A DNA stretch of 8,125 bases from UMGS1766 sp963597355 (GTDB lineage Bacteria > Bacillota > Clostridia > Oscillospirales > Oscillospiraceae), in assembly GCA_963597355.1 (NCBI GenBank), contig CAVBPR010000031.1, forward strand, positions 1-8,125, read 5' to 3'. This document shows positions 1 to 6,952 of the stretch, piece by piece. The notes beneath the pieces were generated by a model. It was not told where the DNA came from. It worked only from the letters and a program-made list of their open reading frames with translations, and ran no database searches. The position numbers and the translations under genes were made by a program. The first letter of the stretch is position 1, and every line of letters starts with the position of its first letter.

Positions 1-1
1 A

Positions 2-646
2 ACGGATACAGTGGATATTCCTGCTGAGGGGCTGATCTGCGTAGCTGATGGGGTAGGCGGCAATAATGCTGGAGAAGAGGCTTCATCATTTGTGCTGAAT
101 GCTTTGTCTGATTATCAGTGGTCAGATGAGGATGCTATGAGAGAAAAGCTCGTAGAGATCAACCGCAAGCTTGTATCGAACAGCAAAGAGGATGTAAGGC
201 TTACCAATATGGCGACCACGATGTCCGGGGTGTACATCAAAGCTGGCGAACTGAAGATTATTCATGTTGGCAATACCAGAGTGTATGCCATGCAGGGACA
301 TTATCTGAAGCAGCTGACATCGGATCATACAGTTTATAACTGGCTGAAAAGTCTTGGCAGAACGGAAGAAGCGGAAGTGTGCAATAAAAATGAGATCACA
401 AGCTGCTTTGGAGGCGGAGATGAAAAGCTGATCGAGAAGCTTTATATCCAGTCAGTAAATGAAGTAAAAACATTACTTTTGACGAGTGACGGGATACACG
501 AGTATGTGAGCATTGATGATCTTGAAGATATCATCAATTCAGATATCCCGAATGACGAGAAATGCAGTGCCATACAGGAAGCTGCCTTGCTTGCCGGATC
601 AAAAGATGATATGACAGTAGTGCTTATCTGTATGCAGGAGGGGTGA
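2..646 (+). CDS. PP2C-family Ser/Thr protein phosphatase, 5'-truncated by window edge
   Basis: The frame is open from base 2, and the residues before the GTG at 11 (T-D-T) fit the family, so the gene almost certainly begins upstream and 11 is not the true start. About 214 C-terminal residues are present. PP2C (PPM) metal-dependent phosphatases remove phosphate from Ser/Thr (sometimes regulatory) residues in the cytoplasm using two Mn/Mg ions. Visible motifs in order: CVADGVGG (metal-binding Asp), TTMSGVYI (the GTT-type strand), HVGNTRVYAM (the GDSR-type motif, here with Asn for Asp), LTSDHTVYNW, LLLTSDGIHEY (second metal Asp) and DDMTVVLI near the end (third Asp, the usual DNxT). The catalytic Asp set therefore looks intact. 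Its TGA overlaps the region just before the next gene, implying translational coupling. PP2C enzymes often pair with Hanks-type kinases; such a partner would be upstream and is not seen. Family assignment is firm; the substrate is unknown. Confidence 0.9.
   Translation, partial: TDTVDIPAEGLICVADGVGGNNAGEEASSFVLNALSDYQWSDEDAMREKLVEINRKLVSNSKEDVRLTNMATTMSGVYIKAGELKIIHVGNTRVYAMQGHYLKQLTSDHTVYNWLKSLGRTEEAEVCNKNEITSCFGGGDEKLIEKLYIQSVNEVKTLLLTSDGIHEYVSIDDLEDIINSDIPNDEKCSAIQEAALLAGSKDDMTVVLICMQEG
636..643 (+). promoter_or_regulatory. Ribosome binding site deciding the ATG start of the DUF4236 gene
   Basis: AGGAGGGG lies inside the last codons of the phosphatase gene. The GGAGG core ends seven bases before the ATG at 649, an ideal distance. 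The GTG at 643 is part of this motif and so cannot be served by it. The family start MGFRFRKS also matches the ATG. Confidence 0.75.
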
Positions 647-648
647 GA

Positions 649-1734
649 ATGGGTTTTAGGTTCAGAAAAAGCATAAACCTGGGAGGGGGATTCAGGATTA
701 ACCTCAGCAAGTCAGGTATAGGCTACAGCTGGGGGACAAAGGGATACAGAGTGACGAAGACTGCCCATGGTACCACCAGGCGAACCTATTCTATCCCCAG
801 AACAGGTATTTCATGGGTCGATGAAACGGGCGGAAAGCACCGAAACAGGTCAAGAAGCAACAGAAACAATACGAGAAGCCGGAGTAATCCAGCTCCGTAT
901 CAGCCGACACAGCCGATGCCAAGGCAAAATTATCAGCCATCTTATGACAGTGCTCCTGAGAGGGCTATTCAGAGCACTGGTATTGAACAGTTCAAAGAGG
1001 CTGAGGAAGGAACTGTTTCTGATGCATTGGAGCGGACAATCCGTTTGAACTGGATCGGAACATTACTTCTATTTGGAATATTGCTGGTAGCTGTTCATCC
1101 GGCATTCTTGCTTGTGCCATTTGCCGGAATCGTGCTGAAAATTGTTGCGCATACTGCAGGCAGAGTGAATCTGGAATATAGTTTTGATCCTGAAAAACAG
1201 GATGAGCATAACCGAAGGATTGGGGCATGGCAGCTTCTGGCGGAAGGAAACAAGGAATGGCAGGTGCTGACCGAGCAATTCAACAATAACCAAAAGGTTC
1301 ATGTCGGGGCAAACAGAAGCCAGAAGAGATCTGTATGTAAAATACAGAAGGGGCATCCGTATTATATTGATACGAATGTAGATACCATACAGATAGTGCT
1401 GGCTAATAAGGAGACACTGATCATTCTGCCGGATAAGGTGTTCTTTGTAAGAAAGCAAAAGGTAGGCATGATAGATTATTCTGATTTCAGAATCAGCGTA
1501 TCTTTGGTACGCTTTGTGGAATCTGATCCGGTGCCTAAGGATGCTCAGGTTGTAGGACAGACATGGCAATATGTAAATAAGAATGGTACGCCCGATCGAA
1601 GATATAAGAACAACAGACAGATACCTATATGTCTGTACGGGCAGGTTTTCCTACGTTCATCGTCCGGGCTGAATGTAGAGCTACAGATTTCCAACGTTCA
1701 AAATGCCAGGGATTTTGCGGAGTTGATAACATAG
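649..1734 (+). CDS. DUF4236 domain membrane protein
   Basis: The product is 361 residues with the start set at ATG 649. An in-frame GTG at 643 would add only Met-Arg and lies inside the Shine-Dalgarno sequence. Residues 1-56 (MGFRFRKS..., INLSKSGIGYSWGTKG, YSIPRTGISW) are a clear DUF4236 domain, a short domain of unknown function found at the start of many bacterial proteins. Residues about 60-115 form a disordered linker rich in Arg, Ser, Asn, Pro and Gln. Residues about 134-167 are strongly hydrophobic, interrupted by His-Pro near 150, and fit one long or two short membrane segments. The remaining ~190 residues are mostly polar, with beta-type segments I do not recognise. It lies between the phosphatase and the metallo-beta-lactamase gene in one transcription unit, so a membrane-linked role in the same pathway is likely. 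I cannot name the function. Confidence 0.85.
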   Translation: MGFRFRKSINLGGGFRINLSKSGIGYSWGTKGYRVTKTAHGTTRRTYSIPRTGISWVDETGGKHRNRSRSNRNNTRSRSNPAPYQPTQPMPRQNYQPSYDSAPERAIQSTGIEQFKEAEEGTVSDALERTIRLNWIGTLLLFGILLVAVHPAFLLVPFAGIVLKIVAHTAGRVNLEYSFDPEKQDEHNRRIGAWQLLAEGNKEWQVLTEQFNNNQKVHVGANRSQKRSVCKIQKGHPYYIDTNVDTIQIVLANKETLIILPDKVFFVRKQKVGMIDYSDFRISVSLVRFVESDPVPKDAQVVGQTWQYVNKNGTPDRRYKNNRQIPICLYGQVFLRSSSGLNVELQISNVQNARDFAELIT

Positions 1735-1737
1735 CCT

Positions 1738-2760
1738 ATGAAAAGAAAAACATATCGGATATTTGTGGTATTCGCAATACTGGCGGTTGTGATTGCTGCC
1801 GGGATTGCAGGATACAGCATATATCGACAACATCATCCACAAAGAAATATGCCGGACGCGCGGGTGTCCGAAACGGAGGGTAACGACCGGAAAGATCAGA
1901 GAAATATTGAGAATGATACAACAGAACAGGATACAGGAACGGAGTCACCACCGACTGAAAATACAGAGCGGGTAATTCCGGCGGATTCCACTTTCGAGAT
2001 CAATTTCTTTGATGTGGGCGAGGCGGACTCCACGCTGGTAATGTGTGACGGACAAGCGATGTTGATAGACGGAGGCAATCCGGGCAGCTCGCAATTCCTG
2101 TATTCATATCTTCAGCAGAACGGGATAAAGTATCTGGATTATATGGTCTGTACCCATGCCCATGAAGACCATGTTAGCGGTCTAGCCGGTGCGCTGAACT
2201 ATGCAACCGTCGGAACGGCTTTTGCTCCGGTTACGGAATATGATACAAGAGCGTTCAACAGCTTTGTGAAGTATCTGGAACAGCAGGGTAAGTCCATAAC
2301 GATTCCGTCAGCAGGCGATACCTTTACCCTGGGTAGTGCGAAGGTTGAAATTGTAGGTCCCGTGGATATGTCTCTGGCGGAGAACAATGAGAATAATTCG
2401 TCAATCGTGGTAAAGATTATATACGGGGATACGGCGTTTCTGATTACCGGTGATGCAGAGGAAATAGAGGAACAGTCCATATTGGATGCCGGATATGATG
2501 TGAAAAGCACGGTGCTCAGGGTGGGGCATCATGGAAGCTATACATCAACATCAGAGAGTTTCCTTAAGGCAGTGGCACCGGAGTATTGTGTGATTTCGGT
2601 AGGCCAGGGAAATGCATATGATCATCCGCACGATGAGGTAATGAACAGGATTGCTGCATATGGAGCGACTGTATACAGGACAGATATGAACGGGGACATT
2701 ACCTGTGCCAGCGATGGGAAAACAGTAAGGTTTAGTACGGAAAAAAATGATTTAAGATAG
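1738..2760 (+). CDS. Membrane-anchored ComEC-like metallo-beta-lactamase-fold protein
   Basis: The product is 340 residues. Residues 7-29 form a hydrophobic N-terminal anchor or uncleaved signal. Residues about 31-82 are a hydrophilic, Thr/Glu/Asp-rich linker, which puts the catalytic domain outside the membrane. From residue 86 the metallo-beta-lactamase domain follows: INFFDVGEADSTLV, LIDGGNPGSS, the zinc motif THAHEDHVSG (residues 139-148), NNSSIVVKIIYGD, FLITGDAE (Asp239) and VGHHGSYTSTS (His264/His265), then YDHPH near 294-298. This layout matches the C-terminal hydrolase domain of ComEC/Rec2 and the many stand-alone secreted relatives found in clostridia. Those may be nucleases or phosphodiesterases, but the substrate here is unknown. 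No ComEC transmembrane channel or competence domain is attached. The start is three bases after the preceding stop with only a weak, distant GGAG, so translation is probably coupled to the gene before it. Confidence 0.88.
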   Translation: MKRKTYRIFVVFAILAVVIAAGIAGYSIYRQHHPQRNMPDARVSETEGNDRKDQRNIENDTTEQDTGTESPPTENTERVIPADSTFEINFFDVGEADSTLVMCDGQAMLIDGGNPGSSQFLYSYLQQNGIKYLDYMVCTHAHEDHVSGLAGALNYATVGTAFAPVTEYDTRAFNSFVKYLEQQGKSITIPSAGDTFTLGSAKVEIVGPVDMSLAENNENNSSIVVKIIYGDTAFLITGDAEEIEEQSILDAGYDVKSTVLRVGHHGSYTSTSESFLKAVAPEYCVISVGQGNAYDHPHDEVMNRIAAYGATVYRTDMNGDITCASDGKTVRFSTEKNDLR

Positions 2761-2794
2761 AGTCATGTTGATTAATTCTTATCAAATCTTTGTG

Positions 2795-2808
2795 GTGCAA
2801 CTCTGCAC
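2795..2808. repeat. Short inverted repeat upstream of the RiPP promoter
   Basis: GTGCA and TGCAC form a 5-bp hairpin with a 4-base loop (ACTC), 35 bases after the end of the metallo-beta-lactamase gene. There is no following T-run, so it is a weak candidate for a terminator of the upstream operon. It could equally be a protein-binding dyad or chance. Confidence 0.25.
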
Positions 2809-2855
2809 TATTCAATCCGAGCATAAACTTACACGGCCCGTAACAATCCAAATAA

Positions 2856-2884
2856 TTGACACTGAAAGGCCAGACTGATATAAT
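2856..2884 (+). promoter_or_regulatory. Consensus sigma-A promoter with extended -10
   Basis: TTGACA (2856-2861) and TATAAT (2879-2884) are both perfect consensus hexamers separated by the ideal 17 bases, and TGA just before the -10 gives an extended -10 element. Transcription should begin near 2891, leaving a leader of roughly 48 bases before the small-peptide gene at 2939. This predicts strong, largely activator-independent transcription unless a repressor binds. No operator can be identified with confidence. Confidence 0.88.
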
Positions 2885-2922
2885 ATATATGGGTATTTGA
2901 CTTCAGATGCTTATTAACTTAT

Positions 2923-2930
2923 AAAGGAGG
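2923..2930 (+). promoter_or_regulatory. Strong ribosome binding site of the precursor peptide gene
   Basis: AAAGGAGG is close to the perfect anti-Shine-Dalgarno match and ends eight bases before the ATG at 2939. With the consensus promoter just upstream, it supports the 33-codon reading frame as a genuinely translated gene. Confidence 0.85.
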
Positions 2931-2938
2931 AATAAGGG

Positions 2939-3040
2939 ATGCAGTACACAAAACCGGTAGTATTAAAGGCCGAGATCGTGAACTTCGCTAAATGCGGCGA
3001 TGGTCCTTGCGGTAGACCTTGTAGCGTTAATAAGGCCTGA
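2939..3040 (+). CDS. Putative RiPP precursor peptide, Cys-rich, 33 residues
   Basis: This short gene begins MQYTKPVVLKAEIVNFA and ends KCGDGPCGRPCSVNKA. Residues 1-17 look like a leader: charged and hydrophobic residues with the Y-x-K-P opening that I recall from small Firmicute precursor peptides. Residues about 18-33 form a Cys/Gly/Pro-rich core with three cysteines (19, 24, 28; spacing C-x4-C-x3-C). It has an excellent ribosome binding site, a consensus promoter and a terminator-like hairpin directly after it. It lies directly upstream of a radical SAM/SPASM enzyme carrying a peptide-recognition domain, the standard arrangement for sactipeptides, ranthipeptides and related RiPPs. By inference, it is the substrate of one or both radical SAM enzymes, with thioether or similar crosslinks formed at the cysteines. 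There is no GG or GA processing site, so the leader cleavage point is unclear. The sequence is not one I can assign to a named family. Confidence 0.82.
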   Translation: MQYTKPVVLKAEIVNFAKCGDGPCGRPCSVNKA

Positions 3041-3065
3041 GCCGAAATACATACTGAGAAACTAC

Positions 3066-3099
3066 GGACGCAGGTCATTGTGCCTGTGTCTTTTTCTTT
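3066..3099 (+). terminator. Intercistronic Rho-independent terminator or attenuator
   Basis: GACGCAGG (3067-3074) pairs with CCTGTGTC (3083-3090) as an 8-bp stem containing one G-T wobble, around an 8-base loop. G3066 could add one further wobble pair. TTTTTCTTT follows immediately (3091-3099). It lies 26 bases after the precursor stop and about 40 bases before the maturase start. No second promoter of matching quality is visible before the maturase, so partial read-through probably feeds the enzyme genes while most transcripts end here. Confidence 0.8.
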
Positions 3100-3126
3100 A
3101 TAAATGTTTTGATAAATTATATTTTC

Positions 3127-3131
3127 GGAGG
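3127..3131 (+). promoter_or_regulatory. Ribosome binding site supporting a GTG start
   Basis: GGAGG ends eight bases before the GTG at 3140. The ATG at 3132 is out of frame with the enzyme, and no in-frame ATG follows close by. This site therefore fixes the GTG as the start of the radical SAM gene. Confidence 0.75.
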
Positions 3132-3139
3132 ATGGCAAA

Positions 3140-4576
3140 GTGTATTACAAAATCAGAAACGACATATTATTTCGCCAATACAAAGAATATGGGTACATTA
3201 CCGATAACTCCGAGTACGGATATCGCTTTTTAAATAGCAACCGCAAAAATCCAGGAGAGAATTATGTTTCAGAGAGTGGTGCGGTAATGTTAGCAGCATT
3301 AAGAAAGTCTCCCCGAGATATTGATGAGATTATCGCTGAATTAATGCAGATATTCCAAGGTGTTGATTTTGACACATTGAAAGCAGACACAATTGAATTT
3401 TATCAGTGGTTATTCAACCAAGGGTATTTAAGTTGCGGAAACACCTACGAGTCTTGCGTAGATGCAGATGAAGTTGCTTCAACAGATGATGCAGGAGAAA
3501 AAAATGGAATAACTGTTGTTTCAGCCGATGAGTGCGAAAAGAATGTCATCAATTCCAATGATTTCCTCCGAAGCATTCACTTTGACATAACTAGTATCTG
3601 TAATGAAAGGTGTGTGCACTGCTATATACCGCATAAGGAAAAAACTAAAGCTATTGATTCAGGACTGTTTTATAGAATTATTGAGGATGGAAGAAAGCAG
3701 AATATAATTCATGTTACATTATCCGGAGGAGAGCCACTTTTACATCCTGACTTTATAAACTTTCTTGCACGTTGCAGAGAACTTGATTTGTCGGTAAATG
3801 TATTGACAAATTTAACCATGCTGACAGACGATATGATTTCTGAAATGAAAAAGAATCCCCTTCTTTCCGTGCAAACGTCAATTTATTCTATGGATGCTGA
3901 AGTCCATGATGGCATAACAGGTGTTTCTGGAAGTCTTAAAAAGACAACGGAGGGATTTGAAAAGCTTTTATCTGCAGGAATACCATTGCAGATTTCTTGC
4001 CCAATAATGAAGCAAAATAAGGATAGTTTTTTGGGCGTTATACAATGGGGAAAAAACCATAATGTTGCGGTTGCTATAGAGCCGGAAATTTTTGCTTCGT
4101 ATGATCATTCTGGGAGTAACTTAAAAAACAGATTGTCATTAGAAGAATTTGAGGCAGTTGTAGAAAAGGAATTATCCGAAGGATATGCGGAGGTCTTTTG
4201 GGATTCCGCGAAAACAAAAGAAGCTTTAACCAAAAACGATCCAATATGTTCTGTGTGTAGATATAGTTTTTGCGTATCTGTGGAAGGTAAAGTTTTCCCT
4301 TGCGCAGGCTGGCAGGCAAATATAATCGGTGACTTGAATCAGGATACAATAGCAGAAATATGGGAGAATTCATCCGCAATACAAGAACTGCGTAAAATTA
4401 GGAGAAGAGAGTTTGCTAAATGCGTTACATGTGAAGATCGTGGATATTGTACGGTTTGTATGATGAGCAACGCTAATGAGAATCCAGATAATGATGTATT
4501 TAAAATCAATGACTTCCACTGTAAAGTATCGGCTATTGTCCATAAAAGTGTTTCTGAATATAGGAAGATGCATTGA
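3140..4576 (+). CDS. Radical SAM/SPASM peptide maturase with N-terminal PqqD-like recognition domain
   Basis: The product is 478 residues, starting at GTG. Residues about 1-98 resemble a PqqD-like RiPP recognition element: a strand-rich start, SESGAVMLAALRKSPRDIDEIIAELMQIF, and a closing helix ending EFYQWLFNQGYL. Such domains bind the precursor leader. A probably flexible stretch (about 100-140) follows. The radical SAM core has the 4Fe-4S motif C154-x3-C158-x2-C161 (CNERCVHC) and SGGEP at 195-199, used to bind S-adenosylmethionine and generate the 5'-deoxyadenosyl radical. The C-terminal SPASM region carries Cys370, 373, 378, 388, 428, 431, 437, 440 and 461, enough for two auxiliary Fe-S clusters. 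This build is shared with sactisynthases, ranthipeptide synthases and other peptide crosslinking enzymes. The neighbouring precursor with three Cys is the expected substrate. The exact bond formed cannot be read from sequence. It probably acts in the cytoplasm. Confidence 0.92.
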   Translation: MYYKIRNDILFRQYKEYGYITDNSEYGYRFLNSNRKNPGENYVSESGAVMLAALRKSPRDIDEIIAELMQIFQGVDFDTLKADTIEFYQWLFNQGYLSCGNTYESCVDADEVASTDDAGEKNGITVVSADECEKNVINSNDFLRSIHFDITSICNERCVHCYIPHKEKTKAIDSGLFYRIIEDGRKQNIIHVTLSGGEPLLHPDFINFLARCRELDLSVNVLTNLTMLTDDMISEMKKNPLLSVQTSIYSMDAEVHDGITGVSGSLKKTTEGFEKLLSAGIPLQISCPIMKQNKDSFLGVIQWGKNHNVAVAIEPEIFASYDHSGSNLKNRLSLEEFEAVVEKELSEGYAEVFWDSAKTKEALTKNDPICSVCRYSFCVSVEGKVFPCAGWQANIIGDLNQDTIAEIWENSSAIQELRKIRRREFAKCVTCEDRGYCTVCMMSNANENPDNDVFKINDFHCKVSAIVHKSVSEYRKMH

Positions 4577-4588
4577 TATTTATGACTG

Positions 4589-4596
4589 AAGGAGGG
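4589..4596 (+). promoter_or_regulatory. Ribosome binding site of the UvrA-like gene
   Basis: AAGGAGGG precedes the ATG at 4605, with the GGAGG core ending nine bases before it. The ATGs at 4583 and 4597 are out of frame with the ATPase, so 4605 is the best start. Confidence 0.7.
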
Positions 4597-4604
4597 ATGC
4601 ACAA

Positions 4605-6941
4605 ATGGAAAAAATAATTATTCAAGATGCGTATGAACATAATTTAAAGCATCTGAATCTTGAGATACCGTTGAATTCCTTCACATGCGTAACCGGATGC
4701 TCCGGATGCGGAAAATCCTCATTGGTTTTTGACACTATTTATGCTGAAAGTCAACGCGGATTTCTTGAAGGCATGACCGGCAATCTTTATGGCCAAAAAC
4801 TTATGAATAAGCCGAGAGTTGGCTCTATTGAAAATCTCCAGCCTGCGCTTAATATTTCTCAGAATTACTACAATGTAAATCCGCGTTCAACGATAGGAAC
4901 AATTACAGAGATTTCTTATTATTTAAGGTCTTTGTTTGCAATTTTGAATAGTAATCAGTCTCAGAGTATATCGGAGAGCATCTTTTCTTCTAACAATCCC
5001 AAGGCATTTTGCCCACAATGTTCCGGAATGGGTGTCGAAATGATAGTCTCGGAAGCGTTGTTGATCCCAGATCCGGAGAAGACATTGCGAGACGGTGCAA
5101 TTTTGTTCTTTAAGGGTGCGCCTGAAAGCAAAGAGATGAAATTTCTAGAGGCACTATGCGATCACTACGGGATAGACATTGAGAAGAAAGTATCTGAATT
5201 AAGCAAACAAGAATTGCATCAGCTTCTTTATGCGGATGATCAAATACGCTACAAGCTTGCTTACAAAGAAGGGAAGCGAAGAAAACAGCATTATGTAAAT
5301 TTGAGAGGTGCTATTCCAGCAATTCAAGACAGAACGAGCAGTGATTCTACCGATCAGTCTGCAGTATACGCCAAATATATGGAAGAAGTACCTTGCCATA
5401 TTTGCCATGGCGCCAAATTACGTCAAGATGTTCTACAGTACAAGGTTAATGGATTGAATTACAGCGATGCAGAAAGCATAGAGCTTATCACACTGAAGTC
5501 TTGGCTGAATGATGTTAATAGTGAGTATCAATCCTCTGCAAAAAAAGAGTTGGTATCCCAGTTGGTTGACGGAATGCATCAAAAAATTGATGCATTACTT
5601 AAGCTAAATGTAGGATATCTATGTCTGAATCGGTCTGTCCCTTCTCTTTCTGATGGAGAAAGACAGCGTATCAGAATAGCAACTCAGCTTACTTGCTCAT
5701 TGAAAGGATTGCTGTATATTTTGGATGAGCCATGTAAAGGACTGCATTACCGAGATATAGGGAGGATTATCCAGGTCACAAGAGATTTAATCAATCGCGG
5801 AAATACTGTTATTTCAATAGAGCATAATAAACAATATATTGCCGTCGCCGATACTGTTATTGAGTTAGGACCGGTTGGTGGTCCATGTGGTGGATATTTA
5901 ATAGATTCAAAGCAAGATGTTAGTGCTTTAAATAAGGGCTTGATTTTTAAGGAAAATATTGATAACAAACAATTTTTTGAAATAGAGGACATTGATTTTC
6001 GCAACATTAAAGGACAGACGGCCAGATTTCCTATTGGCGGGATTACCTGTATAACCGGTGTTTCCGGGTCTGGTAAATCCACATTGGCAACGGTTGTTTT
6101 AAATTGCTTCTCGACAAAATCCGGCTTTTGTTGCAAGAGATTTCATGGTGCCTCCTCTATCAAGCGTGCTATCCAAGTAAATCAGGCACCTGTCGGAAAA
6201 ACTCCTCGCTCCACGGTTGTATCTTATTTGGGAATCTTTGACGAAATTCGTTCTCTTTATGCGAAAACAGCGACAGCTAAGAAAATGAAACTGAGTGCCA
6301 CCCATTTCAGCATGAATGTCAAAGGTGGACGCTGCGAATGCTGTCAGGGAACTGGAATGCAGAAGATAGAGCTTAACTATTTGCCCAGCTCGTATATTCT
6401 CTGCCCTGAATGTGGGGGTAAACGTTACAATGACAATGTCCTTGCAGTAACATACAAAGACAAAACCATTCTAGATGTTCTGGAAACGCCAGTTTCTGAA
6501 ATAATGGATCTTTTCAAAGAAAATCATAAAATCTACGCTGTTCTTCAAAGCATGGAAAATTTGGGTTTGGGCTACCTTAGACTTGGTCAGATGTCCATGA
6601 ATTTATCAGGAGGAGAAGCACAGCGCATAAAATTGGCCAAAGCATTAGGGATACCTTCACATGGAAAAAATTTATATATTCTTGATGAACCTACATCAGG
6701 ACTTAATGATGTTGATACTGATAAATTCATCCGGATTTTGCTTTCATTACAAAGCAAGGGGGATACAATCGTTATCATCGAACACAATCTGAGATTTGTT
6801 TCGCAGGTGGCCGATTATATTATTGATTTTGGATTAGTCAGCGGCAAAGCCGGTGGTATTATCTCCGCTCAGGGGGAACCTAAATCAGTTTTTGCCCAAG
6901 AGAATTCATCTCTTTATGGCTTAGATAAACTCAATGTGTAA
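4605..6941 (+). CDS. UvrA-like tandem ABC ATPase lacking the UvrB-binding domain; putative self-resistance protein
   Basis: The product is 778 residues against about 940 for housekeeping UvrA. It has two ATPase halves and no membrane segment. Half 1: Walker A GCSGCGKS (31-38), NPRSTIGTITEI (92-103), CPQC (136-139), CHIC (264-267), signature LSDGE (348-352), Walker B LLYILDEPCKGL (369-380). Half 2: Walker A GVSGSGKS (485-492), NQAPVGKTPRST (526-537), zinc motif C577-x2-C580 with C600-x2-C603, signature LSGGE (667-671), Walker B LYILDEPTSGL (690-700). Residues run from LRSLFA (107-112) almost directly to NNPKAFCPQC, so the UvrB-binding domain and the CxxC pair preceding it in UvrA are missing, while the DNA-contacting insertion (about 145-262) remains. 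UvrA proteins of this reduced type include antibiotic-resistance members such as DrrC and Ecm16, which protect producers of DNA-binding drugs. Sitting between two radical SAM peptide maturases suggests immunity to the peptide. Function is inferred; the UvrA family assignment is firm. Confidence 0.92.
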   Translation: MEKIIIQDAYEHNLKHLNLEIPLNSFTCVTGCSGCGKSSLVFDTIYAESQRGFLEGMTGNLYGQKLMNKPRVGSIENLQPALNISQNYYNVNPRSTIGTITEISYYLRSLFAILNSNQSQSISESIFSSNNPKAFCPQCSGMGVEMIVSEALLIPDPEKTLRDGAILFFKGAPESKEMKFLEALCDHYGIDIEKKVSELSKQELHQLLYADDQIRYKLAYKEGKRRKQHYVNLRGAIPAIQDRTSSDSTDQSAVYAKYMEEVPCHICHGAKLRQDVLQYKVNGLNYSDAESIELITLKSWLNDVNSEYQSSAKKELVSQLVDGMHQKIDALLKLNVGYLCLNRSVPSLSDGERQRIRIATQLTCSLKGLLYILDEPCKGLHYRDIGRIIQVTRDLINRGNTVISIEHNKQYIAVADTVIELGPVGGPCGGYLIDSKQDVSALNKGLIFKENIDNKQFFEIEDIDFRNIKGQTARFPIGGITCITGVSGSGKSTLATVVLNCFSTKSGFCCKRFHGASSIKRAIQVNQAPVGKTPRSTVVSYLGIFDEIRSLYAKTATAKKMKLSATHFSMNVKGGRCECCQGTGMQKIELNYLPSSYILCPECGGKRYNDNVLAVTYKDKTILDVLETPVSEIMDLFKENHKIYAVLQSMENLGLGYLRLGQMSMNLSGGEAQRIKLAKALGIPSHGKNLYILDEPTSGLNDVDTDKFIRILLSLQSKGDTIVIIEHNLRFVSQVADYIIDFGLVSGKAGGIISAQGEPKSVFAQENSSLYGLDKLNV

Positions 6942-6952
6942 TGCTTGTTACG

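Noticed and set aside
643..645. GTG as start of the DUF4236 protein
   Set aside because: It lies within the Shine-Dalgarno sequence of the ATG at 649, and the domain family typically begins at MGFRFRKS.
1069..1569. 166-codon minus-strand frame inside the DUF4236 gene
   Set aside because: It is entirely antisense to a well-supported gene, with no ribosome binding site and a composition typical of a shadow frame.
3000..3233. 77-codon frame overlapping the precursor end and the radical SAM start
   Set aside because: Its ATG lies inside the precursor gene without a ribosome binding site, it crosses the terminator hairpin, and its product has no recognisable pattern. It is a shadow of the two real genes.
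4605..6941. UvrA-like protein as an ABC exporter for the peptide
   Set aside because: Both ATPase halves carry UvrA-specific zinc motifs and insertions, and there is no hydrophobic membrane segment anywhere in the 778 residues.
4605..6941. UvrA-like protein as the housekeeping nucleotide-excision-repair UvrA
   Set aside because: It is about 160 residues shorter than UvrA1, lacks the UvrB-binding region, has an altered first signature motif and lies between two peptide maturases with no uvrB or uvrC nearby.
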